From Alkalicoccobacillus gibsonii (lineage in GTDB: Bacteria; Bacillota; Bacilli; Bacillales; Bacillaceae_D), in contig NZ_JAEUZA010000002.1 of NCBI RefSeq assembly GCF_016798245.1, forward strand, positions 248,001 through 312,000: a stretch of DNA of 64,000 nucleotides. Direction: 5' to 3'. The notes beneath the pieces were generated by a model, which saw only the letters and a program-made list of their open reading frames with translations, made no database searches and had not been told where the DNA came from. The translations under genes and the position numbers were made by a program. Below are positions 42,521 through 51,288 of the stretch, piece by piece. Within the stretch, counting starts at the first letter, position 1. Every line of letters starts with the position of its first letter.

Positions 42521-42714
42521 GGAGGGATAGCAAGTGGATTGATGCGATAGGAGTGAGGATCGGAGCGATAGCCGTTGGATTGATGCGATAGGTATGAAAA
42601 TCGGAGTGATAGCCGTTGGATTGATGTGATAGGTATGAAGATCGGAGCGATAGCCGTTGGATTGATGTGATAGGTATGAAGATCGGAGCGATAGCCGCTG
42701 GATTGATGTAATAG
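42521..42714. repeat. 20/21-bp alternating tandem array (core GCGATAG)
   Basis: The core GATAG (once AATAG), usually preceded by GC or GT, starts at 42526, 42546, 42567, 42587, 42608, 42628, 42649, 42669, 42690 and 42710, so the steps alternate strictly 20, 21. Units alternate between TTGATGCGATAGGTATGAA and TCGGAGCGATAGCCGTTGGA types, a 41-bp dimer. Repeat-derived frames on the minus strand are by-products. It lies between two terminators of convergent genes. Confidence 0.95.
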
Positions 42715-42740
42715 AATGCAAACTGAGCAAGCATTCTTAC

Positions 42741-42772
42741 AAAAGACCCCTTGCAGCTGCAAGGGGTCTTTT
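42741..42772. terminator. perfect 32-bp palindromic terminator
   Basis: Positions 42741-42756 (AAAAGACCCCTTGCAG) pair perfectly with 42757-42772. The ends give T-runs in both directions. It serves the minus-strand symporter gene and bounds array C. Confidence 0.85.
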
Positions 42773-42777
42773 CATCA

Positions 42778-44148
42778 TTATTCAAATATTAGCGTAATGA
42801 GATTCAAGCCAAACAACTGATCAATAAAAACAATGACAATTGCAAACGGCACAACGTATTTGACCAATGCATACCAGAGTACAAATAGTTTTTTGCCAGC
42901 ATTTGAGCCTGATTGAAACTCCTGCATCAGGATGTCTTTGTTTATTTTCCGAGGAATAAATAGACAGATTAATAAGGCGCCAAGTGGCATTAATACGTTA
43001 CTTGTCAGGTAATCGACCGCGTCAAAAAAGGAGCGGTCCCCGATAAAGAAGTCGTCAAGTACGCCGTACGATAATGTTGATGGGATCCCAACTAGAAAGA
43101 TGAGGAAACCAAAGATCCAGCTTGCTTGTTTGCGCTTGTCCTGATTTCCGCGAACAAAAGCAGCAACAATAATCTCAAGTAGTGAGAAGGCTGTGCTTAA
43201 CGCGGCAAACAAAAACAATACAAAGAATGCAATTAACAGAATCTGACCAAAAGCAATTTGTTCAAAGATTGCCGGTAAAACGGCAAAGATCAATGCAGGT
43301 CCTTCATCTGGTTGGAAGCCAAATGTAAAAACACCTGGGAAAATAACTAGCCCTGCAAGCAACGCAACAAATACATTCATGATAGCCAGTGTCATCGCTG
43401 AGGCAGGAAGGTTTTGTTGCTTTGACGCATAGGAGCTAAAGGTAACCATAACCGATACCCCAACAGATAAAGCGAAAAAGGATTGACCTAAGGCAAAAAG
43501 AATCGTTTCCCCATCCACTGCTGAAAAATCAGGTGCAAGCAAATATTGAATTCCTTCAGCCGCACCATCAAGGGTTAGAGAATAGGCCGCTAGAATCACT
43601 AACAACACGAGTAAGGATGGAATCATCCACTTGCTGACTTGTTCAATGCCCTTTTGAACACCTTTCGCTACAACAAGTGCCGTTAATAGGATAAAGAAAA
43701 GCTGAGCGCCTAATGCAAGTCCAGGATTTGCAATGAGACGACCGAAGTAATCCTGCGATTCATTTAATGATAGGTTTGAAAGCTGACCAGACACTGACGA
43801 TCCGAGATATAACAGGGACCAGCCGCCGATCACACTGTAAAATGACAGAATGAGAAAACAGCAGACAACCCCAAGCCACCCAGTTACTTGAAAGGGTGAT
43901 CGCGGGGCCAGTGTTTTATATGTTAAGATGGCGTCTTTTCCAGAATGACGACCAAGAATGTATTCTCCAATTAATAGGGGTACACCTAAAAACAGTGTGA
44001 GCAATAGGAAGACGAGAAAGAAAGCGCCGCCTCCACTTTGACCGGCAATGTAAGGGAACTTCCATATCGCGCCAAGACCAATTGCGCTACCGGCTGTTGC
44101 GTAAATAAATCCAAGCTTAGATGACCATTGTTCTGTTGCGTTTGCCAT
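42778..44148 (-). CDS. SLC6/NSS-family sodium-dependent transporter
   Basis: A 456-residue symporter with about 11-12 membrane segments. The sodium and substrate site of segment 1, TAGSAIGLGAIWKFPY, is near residues 16-31, and LALGAQLFFILLTAL and SFFALSVGVSVMVTFSSY are further family stretches. It would import an amino acid with Na+. ATG 44148 has AGAGGA ten bases upstream. Monocistronic. Confidence 0.9.
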   Translation of the reverse strand: MANATEQWSSKLGFIYATAGSAIGLGAIWKFPYIAGQSGGGAFFLVFLLLTLFLGVPLLIGEYILGRHSGKDAILTYKTLAPRSPFQVTGWLGVVCCFLILSFYSVIGGWSLLYLGSSVSGQLSNLSLNESQDYFGRLIANPGLALGAQLFFILLTALVVAKGVQKGIEQVSKWMIPSLLVLLVILAAYSLTLDGAAEGIQYLLAPDFSAVDGETILFALGQSFFALSVGVSVMVTFSSYASKQQNLPASAMTLAIMNVFVALLAGLVIFPGVFTFGFQPDEGPALIFAVLPAIFEQIAFGQILLIAFFVLFLFAALSTAFSLLEIIVAAFVRGNQDKRKQASWIFGFLIFLVGIPSTLSYGVLDDFFIGDRSFFDAVDYLTSNVLMPLGALLICLFIPRKINKDILMQEFQSGSNAGKKLFVLWYALVKYVVPFAIVIVFIDQLFGLNLITLIFE

Positions 44149-44246
44149 GATGTATATGTCCTCTTTTCCTCTTTAAAGCATTATTTCATGTTAGCAGAGG
44201 GAGATGATAGAAACAAGTGAATGTTTAGACTTCATCTAGTAGAGGA

Positions 44247-45590
44247 TTAACGAACAGCTTCAATGAGCTCACTGAGCGTCGCCGCTTTATCAAGACCGTG
44301 TACAGCCTGCTTAATCTGAACAGCTTGTTCCTCGCTGCAGCTATCATCTAGCTTTTGTTCAAGCTGATCCATTGAAAGTGGTTTGTCTGTAGATCCTAGT
44401 GGTGCGTCGACTCGTGATTCGAGAATGTTGCCGTTTTCTAGGTGGACACGAACAATTGTAAATCGTCCTTTTGGAACAGCGTGGGGCGATGGCTTGATTG
44501 TAGCATCATACTGTCTCGTCACTTTATTCATCAATTGGCGGATCGATGACGGTATAGCTTCATGAGTGAAATCCGATAAGCTAGCTGTCCGATTAGTAAG
44601 GAACAATGCAACGATGTACTCGACACTGAACCGTCCCTCATCACCTGTTTGAGGGTGAGTATGAATGAGTGCAGCGTCGCCTTTAGGAGGATAGATGACC
44701 TCAATCTTTTGGATATCTTCTAAGATAAAGGTGTCCTGGCTGAGTAATTCATGACATGCATCGGCTGCATGGAAGGCGGCTGAGCAAAACGAATATAACT
44801 TAAACCAAAGTCCAGGCTTTGAAATCTTCCAGGAGTCTCCCCAATCAGAGGTTAATGCATCAGCATAATCAGTTCCATCTCCGTAAAGGGAAAGGAAGCC
44901 GTTTTCCCCGTCCAGTGTCCTTCTTGAGCCAATTAAACCTAGGCCTGTCAGCTTGGAAGCAACGTAGCCCTGCTCTGCAGCAAACCCTGCATGTAATGGC
45001 TTGACCTCCGTTCCGAACTGGTTACGCATACCTGAGCTCTGTGTTGCGGCAAGACCAATCGCAAGCTCTATCTTTTCTGCTGAGAATCGTTGTAAATAGG
45101 AGCAGGCACATGCAGCGGCTATACCTCCGAGTGTGGCTGTGTTGTGCCAACCTCTTGTATAATGCTGAGCTCCAATAGTCAGTCCTAAGCGGGCCATAAC
45201 CTCAACACCAATTGCATATGCTTCTAAAAATCGTCTTCCACTGAACGAGCCTGTTGAAGCAACAGATAACAGGGCTGGAAGGATGACGGTGCTTGGATGT
45301 CCTCGTACGTCTGTATGCACATCATCAAGATCCAGCGCATGGCCTAAGTACCCATTATATAATGCTGCTTGCCTTGCAGACGCGTTCTTGTGCATCCCGA
45401 TTAATGGGACTTCGGCATGCCCACCTTCTTCATCAAACCATCTCATGAGCAACGTGCCGGTTTCGGTCTGATTCGCTGTCAGGCTTGAGGCAAGATAATC
45501 AAGTAACCCTTTTTTTGCTGATGCAATCGCTACGTCGTTCGGCAATGAATGAGCTACAAGGTTTGCCAAAGTGGCTGTCCAGTTTGTCAA
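44247..45590 (-). CDS. yxeQ: MmgE/PrpD-family protein, YxeQ-like
   Basis: The 447-residue protein has the MmgE/PrpD fold: an all-helical domain with HALDLDDVH and RGHPSTVILPALL, TRGWHNTATLGGIAAA, and a C-terminal alpha/beta domain. Relatives dehydrate 2-methylcitrate or isomerise itaconate-type acids. It is the last gene of a yxeKLMNO-Q-like operon; its exact step is unknown. TTG 45590 has AGGAGGGG five bases upstream. The longer frame would overlap the ATPase gene antiparallel to nothing useful. Confidence 0.85.
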   Translation of the reverse strand: MTNWTATLANLVAHSLPNDVAIASAKKGLLDYLASSLTANQTETGTLLMRWFDEEGGHAEVPLIGMHKNASARQAALYNGYLGHALDLDDVHTDVRGHPSTVILPALLSVASTGSFSGRRFLEAYAIGVEVMARLGLTIGAQHYTRGWHNTATLGGIAAACACSYLQRFSAEKIELAIGLAATQSSGMRNQFGTEVKPLHAGFAAEQGYVASKLTGLGLIGSRRTLDGENGFLSLYGDGTDYADALTSDWGDSWKISKPGLWFKLYSFCSAAFHAADACHELLSQDTFILEDIQKIEVIYPPKGDAALIHTHPQTGDEGRFSVEYIVALFLTNRTASLSDFTHEAIPSSIRQLMNKVTRQYDATIKPSPHAVPKGRFTIVRVHLENGNILESRVDAPLGSTDKPLSMDQLEQKLDDSCSEEQAVQIKQAVHGLDKAATLSELIEAVR

Positions 45591-45612
45591 AAGTACCCCT
45601 CCTAATAGCAAA

Positions 45613-45634
45613 AGACCGGCGTATTTACCGGTCT
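45613..45634 (-). other. hairpin at the end of the ATPase gene
   Basis: AGACCGG (45613-45619) pairs with CCGGTCT (45628-45634), overlapping the stop codon of the ATPase gene. On the minus strand only four T follow. It may be a weak terminator or an RNA-processing site separating yxeQ expression. Confidence 0.45.
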
Positions 45635-46377
45635 GCTTCTTCTGTTTGATCAAGTTGTTTAATAAATCGTTTCGTGCGTTCCTGCTTCGGATTGTCGAAC
45701 AGCTCACGTGCATTGCCCTCTTCAACGATGTGTCCGTCTGCCATAAAGATGACGCGATCAGCGACTTCACGAGCAAATGCTAATTCGTGGGTAACGATAA
45801 TCATCGTTGTATCCTTTTTGGCGATCGATCTAATGACCTGTAAGACCTCAGATACAAGCTCTGGATCGAGTGCAGAGGTAGGTTCATCCAGAAGAAGAGC
45901 AGTTGGGTTCACTGCAAGAGCGCGGGCGATCCCAACTCGTTGCTGTTGCCCACCTGATAAGGTGACAGGGTAAGCTTGTGCTTTATCAGATAAACCGACT
46001 TGCTCTAGTAAATCAAACGCAATTTTGTGAGCATCTGCCTTGCTCATCTTTTTCGTAATACGCAGAGATGCCGCGATATTTTCTAAAACCGTTTTATTTT
46101 TAAATAGATTATAGTTCTGGAAGACCATAGCAGATTCTCTACGCAAAGCATGGGCTTCCTTTTTTGTATAGCTCGCTGCATTAATTTGTGTGTTACCTAC
46201 CTGAATCATTCCTGCTTCCGGTTGTTCAAGGAGATTTAAGCAGCGCAGGAGGGTTGATTTACCCGAACCAGATGGACCGATTACGGCGACAACCTCGCCA
46301 TTTTGAACATTAAGGTCGATCCCATCTAGTACAACGTGTTCGCCAAATCGTTTTTTTATTTGTTTAACTTCAATCAT
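45625..46377 (-). CDS. yxeO: amino acid ABC transporter ATPase, YxeO-like
   Basis: A 250-residue polar amino acid-type ATPase with GPSGSGKST (about 33-41), LSGGQQQRVGIARAL and LLLDEPTSALDPE. It lies in the operon after the permease (11-base gap). ATG 46377 has GGGGGG upstream. It would power uptake of a sulfur-containing or succinylated cysteine compound. Confidence 0.9.
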   Translation of the reverse strand: MIEVKQIKKRFGEHVVLDGIDLNVQNGEVVAVIGPSGSGKSTLLRCLNLLEQPEAGMIQVGNTQINAASYTKKEAHALRRESAMVFQNYNLFKNKTVLENIAASLRITKKMSKADAHKIAFDLLEQVGLSDKAQAYPVTLSGGQQQRVGIARALAVNPTALLLDEPTSALDPELVSEVLQVIRSIAKKDTTMIIVTHELAFAREVADRVIFMADGHIVEEGNARELFDNPKQERTKRFIKQLDQTEEADR

Positions 46378-46388
46378 AATAGACCCCC

Positions 46389-47060
46389 CTAACGTACATA
46401 CGGCCTGTTAATTTTTCGTTCAAACCAGCTTTGAAGTGCGCTATAGCCGATGACTAACACCCAGTAAATAAGTGCAACAGCCATATAGGCTTCAAAGAAA
46501 CGCAGGGTCGAAGCGGCGGCCATTTTCCCAGATGCAAGCATTTCTGTTACACCGATTGTGAACGCGAGCGCCGTTTCCTTTAGTAAGCCGATAAATGTAT
46601 TCCCTGTTGCGGGAATAGCATTACGAATCGCTTGTGGAATAATAATGTGAATATACGCTTGTGTTTTAGTCATTCCAACAGTCATACATGCTTCAAGCTG
46701 GCCCTCATCAACAGAGTAAAGCGCTGCTCGAAAGATTTCGGCTAAATAGGAAGAGTTCTTTAAGCTTAATCCGATGATGGCTGCAGATAAGGCATCCAGA
46801 GAGCTGAATGCCGGGAAGAGCTGAGGCAATCCAAAATAGATTAAGAATAGCTGTACAATGGTTGGAACCGCTCGGAAAAAGGAAATATACACAGAAGCCA
46901 ATTGATAAAGCACTGGGATTTTTCCCTTTGTAATGAGAGCCAGTACCCCTCCAATAATTACGGCAAGTACCATTGAAACAATGGCCATTAACAGAGTTAA
47001 AGGAAGAGCCTTTAATAAGACGGGAAAGACAGATATCATATAATCAAAGTCAAAATTCAT
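46389..47060 (-). CDS. yxeN: amino acid ABC transporter permease, YxeN-like
   Basis: The 223-residue HisM-type permease has five to six membrane segments and the ATPase-contact EAA loop (EACMTVGMTKTQAYIHIIIPQAIRNAIP). ATG 47060 has GGGGTGTGAG upstream. It is 15 bases after the binding-protein gene. Confidence 0.9.
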   Translation of the reverse strand: MNFDFDYMISVFPVLLKALPLTLLMAIVSMVLAVIIGGVLALITKGKIPVLYQLASVYISFFRAVPTIVQLFLIYFGLPQLFPAFSSLDALSAAIIGLSLKNSSYLAEIFRAALYSVDEGQLEACMTVGMTKTQAYIHIIIPQAIRNAIPATGNTFIGLLKETALAFTIGVTEMLASGKMAAASTLRFFEAYMAVALIYWVLVIGYSALQSWFERKINRPYVR

Positions 47061-47075
47061 CGCTCACACCCCAGA

Positions 47076-47882
47076 TTACTCTTGTTCTTCGCTAATTGGC
47101 TCTGTCACATCATCTTTGAAGTACTTCTCTGATAGCTCAGAAAGTGTACCATCTGCGCGAAGCTCTTCTAAAGCTTGGTTTACATCTTCTCTAAGTTCAG
47201 CATTCTCTTTAGAAAACGGGAATCCTACTTCTTCATATACAATTGGATCGCCAACCAGTTTAAGTGGTAGGTCATTTAATTCCAACTGAGCAAGCAACAC
47301 ACTGCGTCCATTTACGTACGCATCTACACGACCTAATGCCACATCATTCAGTGTGCCTTCCTGAGTTTCATATGTGCGAATATTGATTTTGCCATCTGGA
47401 TCCTTGCTCTCTAAGTTCTTCGCATGATTTGAACCAAGTACTGCTGCGACTTCTTTACCAGCCAAATCTTCAAGTCCGTTGATTTCATCATTATCTTCAG
47501 CGACAACGATTTGTGTGCCAGCATAAGAATACGTATCCGAGAAGTCATAAAGCTCTTTACGTTCGTCCGTAACTGCTACTTGGTTCGCTACTGTATCAAG
47601 CTTTCCTGCTTGAAGCTGACCCATGACACCACTAAACTCCATTAATGTCCAATCAACATCGTACCCAATTTTGTCAGCTACATGTTCAATGACTTCAACG
47701 TCAAAGCCTTGAAGCTTGTCTCCTTCTTTATAGGCGAACGGGTAGCTTTGACCAGTTGCTCCTACATGTAAAACCTTTGCTTCATCTCCTCCATCAGCAG
47801 ATGAGTCGCCCGACCCGCAAGCAGTTAGTGCAAGAATACTGGTTAGTCCTAGTGCGAGAGTAATTTTATGTGTACGTTTCAT
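47076..47882 (-). CDS. yxeM: amino acid ABC transporter binding lipoprotein, YxeM-like
   Basis: The 268-residue family 3 solute-binding protein has a lipoprotein signal ending LALTAC (C22). The binding fold has AYKEGDKLQGFDVEVIEHVADKIGYDVDW and DFSDTYSYAGTQIVV. ATG 47882 has AGGAGG six bases upstream. Confidence 0.92.
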   Translation of the reverse strand: MKRTHKITLALGLTSILALTACGSGDSSADGGDEAKVLHVGATGQSYPFAYKEGDKLQGFDVEVIEHVADKIGYDVDWTLMEFSGVMGQLQAGKLDTVANQVAVTDERKELYDFSDTYSYAGTQIVVAEDNDEINGLEDLAGKEVAAVLGSNHAKNLESKDPDGKINIRTYETQEGTLNDVALGRVDAYVNGRSVLLAQLELNDLPLKLVGDPIVYEEVGFPFSKENAELREDVNQALEELRADGTLSELSEKYFKDDVTEPISEEQE

Positions 47883-47913
47883 GTGAATCCTCCTGAGTGT
47901 TCTACGTTGTAGT

Positions 47914-48423
47914 TTATTTAATGAGATGCGGCAAAATCGTTTTCTTTAGATAGATGGTGATGTGACCTTTTCCAAGATCAGCGCTACCTGCACGCTCGTA
48001 CCCTCTACGTTCATACATCCCAATTAACCAAGGATGCTTGTCTGCGGTACCTAGTGAAAGGTAAGGTGCTTTTAATTGCTCCGCTACAACAGAGTGTTCA
48101 ATCCAATGAAGAAAGTCGCTTCCATCTCCCTTTTGTGCATGAGTTGGATCTGTTGCAAACCACCAAAGGTGAGGTACACCAAAGGGGCCAGGCTGCAGGC
48201 CCCAGGGCATCCGAAGGCTAGCTGTTGCAAGGATTTTATGATCTCGTAGCATAACGTAACATGCATTGTTCATGATGTTCTCTTTTACAAGCTCAAGATC
48301 AGCCGTTGCAGCAGCAAAATGAATTCCTAATTCCCGGATTGGTGCGTATGCTCGTAATGTGAGATCAAGTATCTCTTCTGCATCCTCTAAAGTTGCTAAT
48401 CGATAAGAAGGATTATGACTCAT
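47914..48423 (-). CDS. yxeL: GNAT acetyltransferase, YxeL-like
   Basis: A 169-residue GNAT protein: RLATLEDAEEILDLTLRAY, the acetyl-CoA region with KGDGSDFLHWIEH and MYERRGYERAG. In B. subtilis, YxeL N-acetylates S-(2-succino)cysteine. ATG 48423 overlaps the end of the monooxygenase gene by 11 bases and relies on coupling; starts at 48435 and 48459 lack better sites. Confidence 0.82.
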   Translation of the reverse strand: MSHNPSYRLATLEDAEEILDLTLRAYAPIRELGIHFAAATADLELVKENIMNNACYVMLRDHKILATASLRMPWGLQPGPFGVPHLWWFATDPTHAQKGDGSDFLHWIEHSVVAEQLKAPYLSLGTADKHPWLIGMYERRGYERAGSADLGKGHITIYLKKTILPHLIK

Positions 48424-49759
48424 GATCTGACCCATTCGTATATCGGTTAAGAGGTTCATCTATTCCAAGGTTTCCTCTTAGTGTTGGCGCCTGATATTCT
48501 TTGCGGAACAATCCACGTTCCTGCAAGATGGGAACCACGTCATTCACAAATTGATCCAAGCCTTCTGGAAGAAGTGGAGGCATAACATTAAATCCATCAC
48601 ACGCACCGTCTTTAAACCATTCCTCCAGCTTGTCTGCAAGTTGAGTAGGCGTTCCAACAAAGATATGATGTCCGCGTGACCCAGCAACATATTGATAAAG
48701 CTGGCGAATGGTTAACTCGTCGCGCTTAGCCATATCAATAATAAGCTGGGCTCGGCTTTTCACAGCGTTTGATTGTTCAACATCAATCTCTGGTAATGGA
48801 CCATCAAGTGGATAACCTGATAAGTCAAAGCCACCAAGAGCAGTTGATAGAATGCTTAGCCCAACCTCTGGTTGAATGAGATCCTGTAATTCTTGATACT
48901 TTTGGTTCGCTTCCTCTTCAGTTGCTCCGATAATCGGGAAGATTCCAGGGAGGATCTTCACATCATCCGCTTTGCGACCATTTTCTTGAACTTGTTTTTT
49001 AATATCTGCATAAAAAGCTTGTGCAGCTTCCTTATTATTTTGAGCAGTGAATATAATTTCAGCATATTTCGCTGCAAGGGCCATGCCGTCCTTAGATGAG
49101 CCGGCTTGGACGATAACGGGCTGTCCCTGTGGAGTACGCTCCACATTGAGTGGACCTCTTACTTGGAAGTAGTCCCCATCATGATTCAGCTCATGGTACT
49201 TACTAGAGTCAAAGAACACACCAGCCTCCTGGTTGCGTACGAATGCTTCTTCCTCCCAAGAATCCCAAAGGCCTTGAACAACATCTACAAATTCATCTGC
49301 ACGCTCATATCGTAGGCTATGCTCAAGATGTTCGGTACCGCTAAAGTTCTTAGCCGTATCTGGAATGGATGAAGTCACCACGTTCCAACCAGCACGTCCC
49401 GCGGACAAGTGATCAAGTGAAGCAAACTGTCGTGCGATATGGAATGGCTCACTGTACGTAGTAGATGCAGTAGCTACCAATCCAATCTTCGATGTCGCTT
49501 GAGCTAAGGCGCCAAGGATTGTAAAAGGTTCAAATCTTGTCATCACATTTGGATGAGATTTCGGGTTAATTGATAAACTATCAGCTAAAAAGAGAAGGTC
49601 AAACTTTCCTTTTTCAGCTGTTTGCGCAAGCTCTTTAAAATAATTAAAGTTCATTGAACCATCTTTCTGGACACGAGGGTGTCTCCAGGAAGCCACATGA
49701 TGTCCTGTACCAGCCAAAAAGACGCCTAAATTCATTTGTTTATGTGAATCGTTCTGCAC
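48413..49759 (-). CDS. yxeK: LLM-class flavin monooxygenase, YxeK-like
   Basis: A 448-residue NtaA/SnaA/DszA-type FMN monooxygenase: NLGVFLAGTGHHVASWRHP, LLFLADS, YSEPFHIARQFASLDHLSAGRAGWNVVTS. YxeK of B. subtilis oxidises N-acetyl-S-(2-succino)cysteine, releasing the cysteine part. It leads the minus-strand operon. GTG 49759 has AGAGGA eight bases upstream. The 296-base gap to 50056 holds its promoter region, where I see no consensus pair, and a short ORF. Confidence 0.9.
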   Translation of the reverse strand: MQNDSHKQMNLGVFLAGTGHHVASWRHPRVQKDGSMNFNYFKELAQTAEKGKFDLLFLADSLSINPKSHPNVMTRFEPFTILGALAQATSKIGLVATASTTYSEPFHIARQFASLDHLSAGRAGWNVVTSSIPDTAKNFSGTEHLEHSLRYERADEFVDVVQGLWDSWEEEAFVRNQEAGVFFDSSKYHELNHDGDYFQVRGPLNVERTPQGQPVIVQAGSSKDGMALAAKYAEIIFTAQNNKEAAQAFYADIKKQVQENGRKADDVKILPGIFPIIGATEEEANQKYQELQDLIQPEVGLSILSTALGGFDLSGYPLDGPLPEIDVEQSNAVKSRAQLIIDMAKRDELTIRQLYQYVAGSRGHHIFVGTPTQLADKLEEWFKDGACDGFNVMPPLLPEGLDQFVNDVVPILQERGLFRKEYQAPTLRGNLGIDEPLNRYTNGSDHES

Positions 49760-49951
49760 GATACATTCCTCTTTTCAAATTAGATCTATACTAATAGTAA
49801 ACTGATAATGTCTAGTAGTTTTATCGGGTTAAGAAGATCATAATCTTCTTGTCGTATTATGTCAAACGGTAGTGTTTAGCATTTTTAAAGCTTTTATATT
49901 GTGCTCAAAAAGAGCGAAATAATGTGATACCTTTAGATGAAAGGAAAGAAA

Positions 49952-50020
49952 ATGAAATATATCTTTAAAACAAATCGTTATCACGATATACTAGAATTAG
50001 TTGGAAAAGTGGAAATATAA
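49952..50020 (+). CDS. possible 22-residue ORF
   Basis: ATG 49952 follows AAAGGAAAG with good spacing and runs 22 codons (MKYIFKTNRYHDILELVGKV...) to TAA 50020. It lies 35 bases before the next gene. It may be a small peptide or leader, or chance. Confidence 0.3.
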   Translation: MKYIFKTNRYHDILELVGKVEI

Positions 50021-50055
50021 AAGCATGATGTGTAAATAGAAAGGATGTTGTGAAA

Positions 50056-50400
50056 ATGAGAGATCTTTCAGTAGTTAAAGAAAAGCGTAATGAATTACGA
50101 AGCGAATTAGTGAATTGCATTAAGAAAGTAAAGGAAATGCAGGTCGACGAGAAAACGTTTAGAGATCTTTCTCAGTATGATCAACAAGTGTATATCTACC
50201 TTGATCGTACGGTACAACGTTTGCGCACTCAAATTAACGCACTTGAATTTGTCTTAAATGAAGATACGGAAATTGCTGATGCTTTTGCAGATCGCGCTGC
50301 AGAGAAGCATAAGATTAATAAAGAAACGGTTTTTAACGCACCTGAAAGAGAAAGCAATGACGAGAACGGCTACAAGCTAGACCTTAGCAATTTAAACTAA
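50056..50400 (+). CDS. uncharacterised helical 114-residue protein
   Basis: I do not recognise this family. The first 75 residues are highly charged and helical, likely a coiled-coil hairpin (VKEKRNELRSELVNCIKKVKEM; LDRTVQRLRTQINALEFVLN), followed by a polar tail. No signal or membrane segment. ATG 50056 has AAAGGA ten bases upstream; GTG 50050 is too near. Single gene with its own terminator. Confidence 0.72.
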   Translation: MRDLSVVKEKRNELRSELVNCIKKVKEMQVDEKTFRDLSQYDQQVYIYLDRTVQRLRTQINALEFVLNEDTEIADAFADRAAEKHKINKETVFNAPERESNDENGYKLDLSNLN

Positions 50401-50407
50401 TGAAAGG

Positions 50408-50437
50408 GAGCCCTGGGTTAACCTAGGGTTCTTTTTT
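50408..50437 (+). terminator. terminator
   Basis: GAGCCCTGGGTT pairs with AACCTAGGGTTC with two G-U pairs and almost no loop, followed by six T. Confidence 0.8.
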
Positions 50438-50455
50438 ACATAAGGAGAGAGATTC

Positions 50456-51241
50456 ATGAGACTTAATCAAAAGGTGGCCATTGTAACGGGTGCCAGTCAA
50501 GGAATTGGAGAAGGAATCATTCGAACATTTACTAGAGAAGGAGCTCGGGTGATTGTTGCGGATGTGAACAAAGAGCTAGGGGAACAGCTTGTTCAAGAAT
50601 TAGCAGAAGCGCATATTGAAGCTCATTTTGTAGAAACGGATGTGAGTAAGGAAGAACAAGTAAAAGCTCTAATCGCTAAAACGGTGGAGGTTTTTGGCGG
50701 CGTGGATATCTTGGTGAACAATGCAGCTGTAACGGTTCGAAAATCAGTAGAAGACACGTCGTTTGAAGAGTGGCAGCAAATTTTAGGTGTGAATTTAACA
50801 GGTGCGTTTCTTTGCTCCAAGTATGTCATTCCTGAAATGAAGAAGCGTGGGGGCGGTGCGATTGTTAACATTGCATCCTGGCATGCAGAGAAAACCATTA
50901 CTCGACTTGCAGCCTACGCTGCATCAAAGGGTGGGCTTACTGCCTTAACAAGACAAATGTCTTTAGACTTAGGGCCTCACAATATTCGCGTGAATGCGGT
51001 TTGTCCAAGCACAGTGGATACTCCGCTTTTAGAAAAAACATTTGCAAGCCTTGAGGATCCGGAAGAAGCATTTAACCAAACTCTTCAATTTCAACCATTT
51101 GGTCGTATTGGTACGGTTGATGATATTGCAAATGCATGCTTATTTATGGTATCTGACGAGGCGTCCTATGTAAGTGGTCAAACCTTGATGGTTGATGGGG
51201 CAGCCATTAACAAAATTGCCCGTCCATTAATGTTTGATTAA
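50456..51241 (+). CDS. SDR-family oxidoreductase
   Basis: A 261-residue classical short-chain dehydrogenase: cofactor site TGASQGIG (about 10-17), NNAAV, catalytic YAASKGG, and the C-terminal SDEASYVSGQTLMVDGAA. D at the end of the second strand (IVADVNKE) favours NAD(H). The closest type is glucose/3-oxoacyl reductase-like; substrate unknown. ATG 50456 has AAGGAGAG upstream. Confidence 0.9.
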   Translation: MRLNQKVAIVTGASQGIGEGIIRTFTREGARVIVADVNKELGEQLVQELAEAHIEAHFVETDVSKEEQVKALIAKTVEVFGGVDILVNNAAVTVRKSVEDTSFEEWQQILGVNLTGAFLCSKYVIPEMKKRGGGAIVNIASWHAEKTITRLAAYAASKGGLTALTRQMSLDLGPHNIRVNAVCPSTVDTPLLEKTFASLEDPEEAFNQTLQFQPFGRIGTVDDIANACLFMVSDEASYVSGQTLMVDGAAINKIARPLMFD

Positions 51242-51250
51242 TGAAACAAG

Positions 51251-51280
51251 AAAAAGCTGTCCGCAATGGACAGCTTTTTT
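51251..51280. terminator. bidirectional terminator
   Basis: AAAAAGCTGTCC (51251-51262) pairs with GGACAGCTTTTT (51268-51279). Confidence 0.85.
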
Positions 51281-51288
51281 GTTTGGAA

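Noticed and set aside
42427-42785. Three minus-strand frames with repeated SYLSHQSNGYRSD-like units
   Set aside because: By-products of array C and its terminators; all three frames are open alike.
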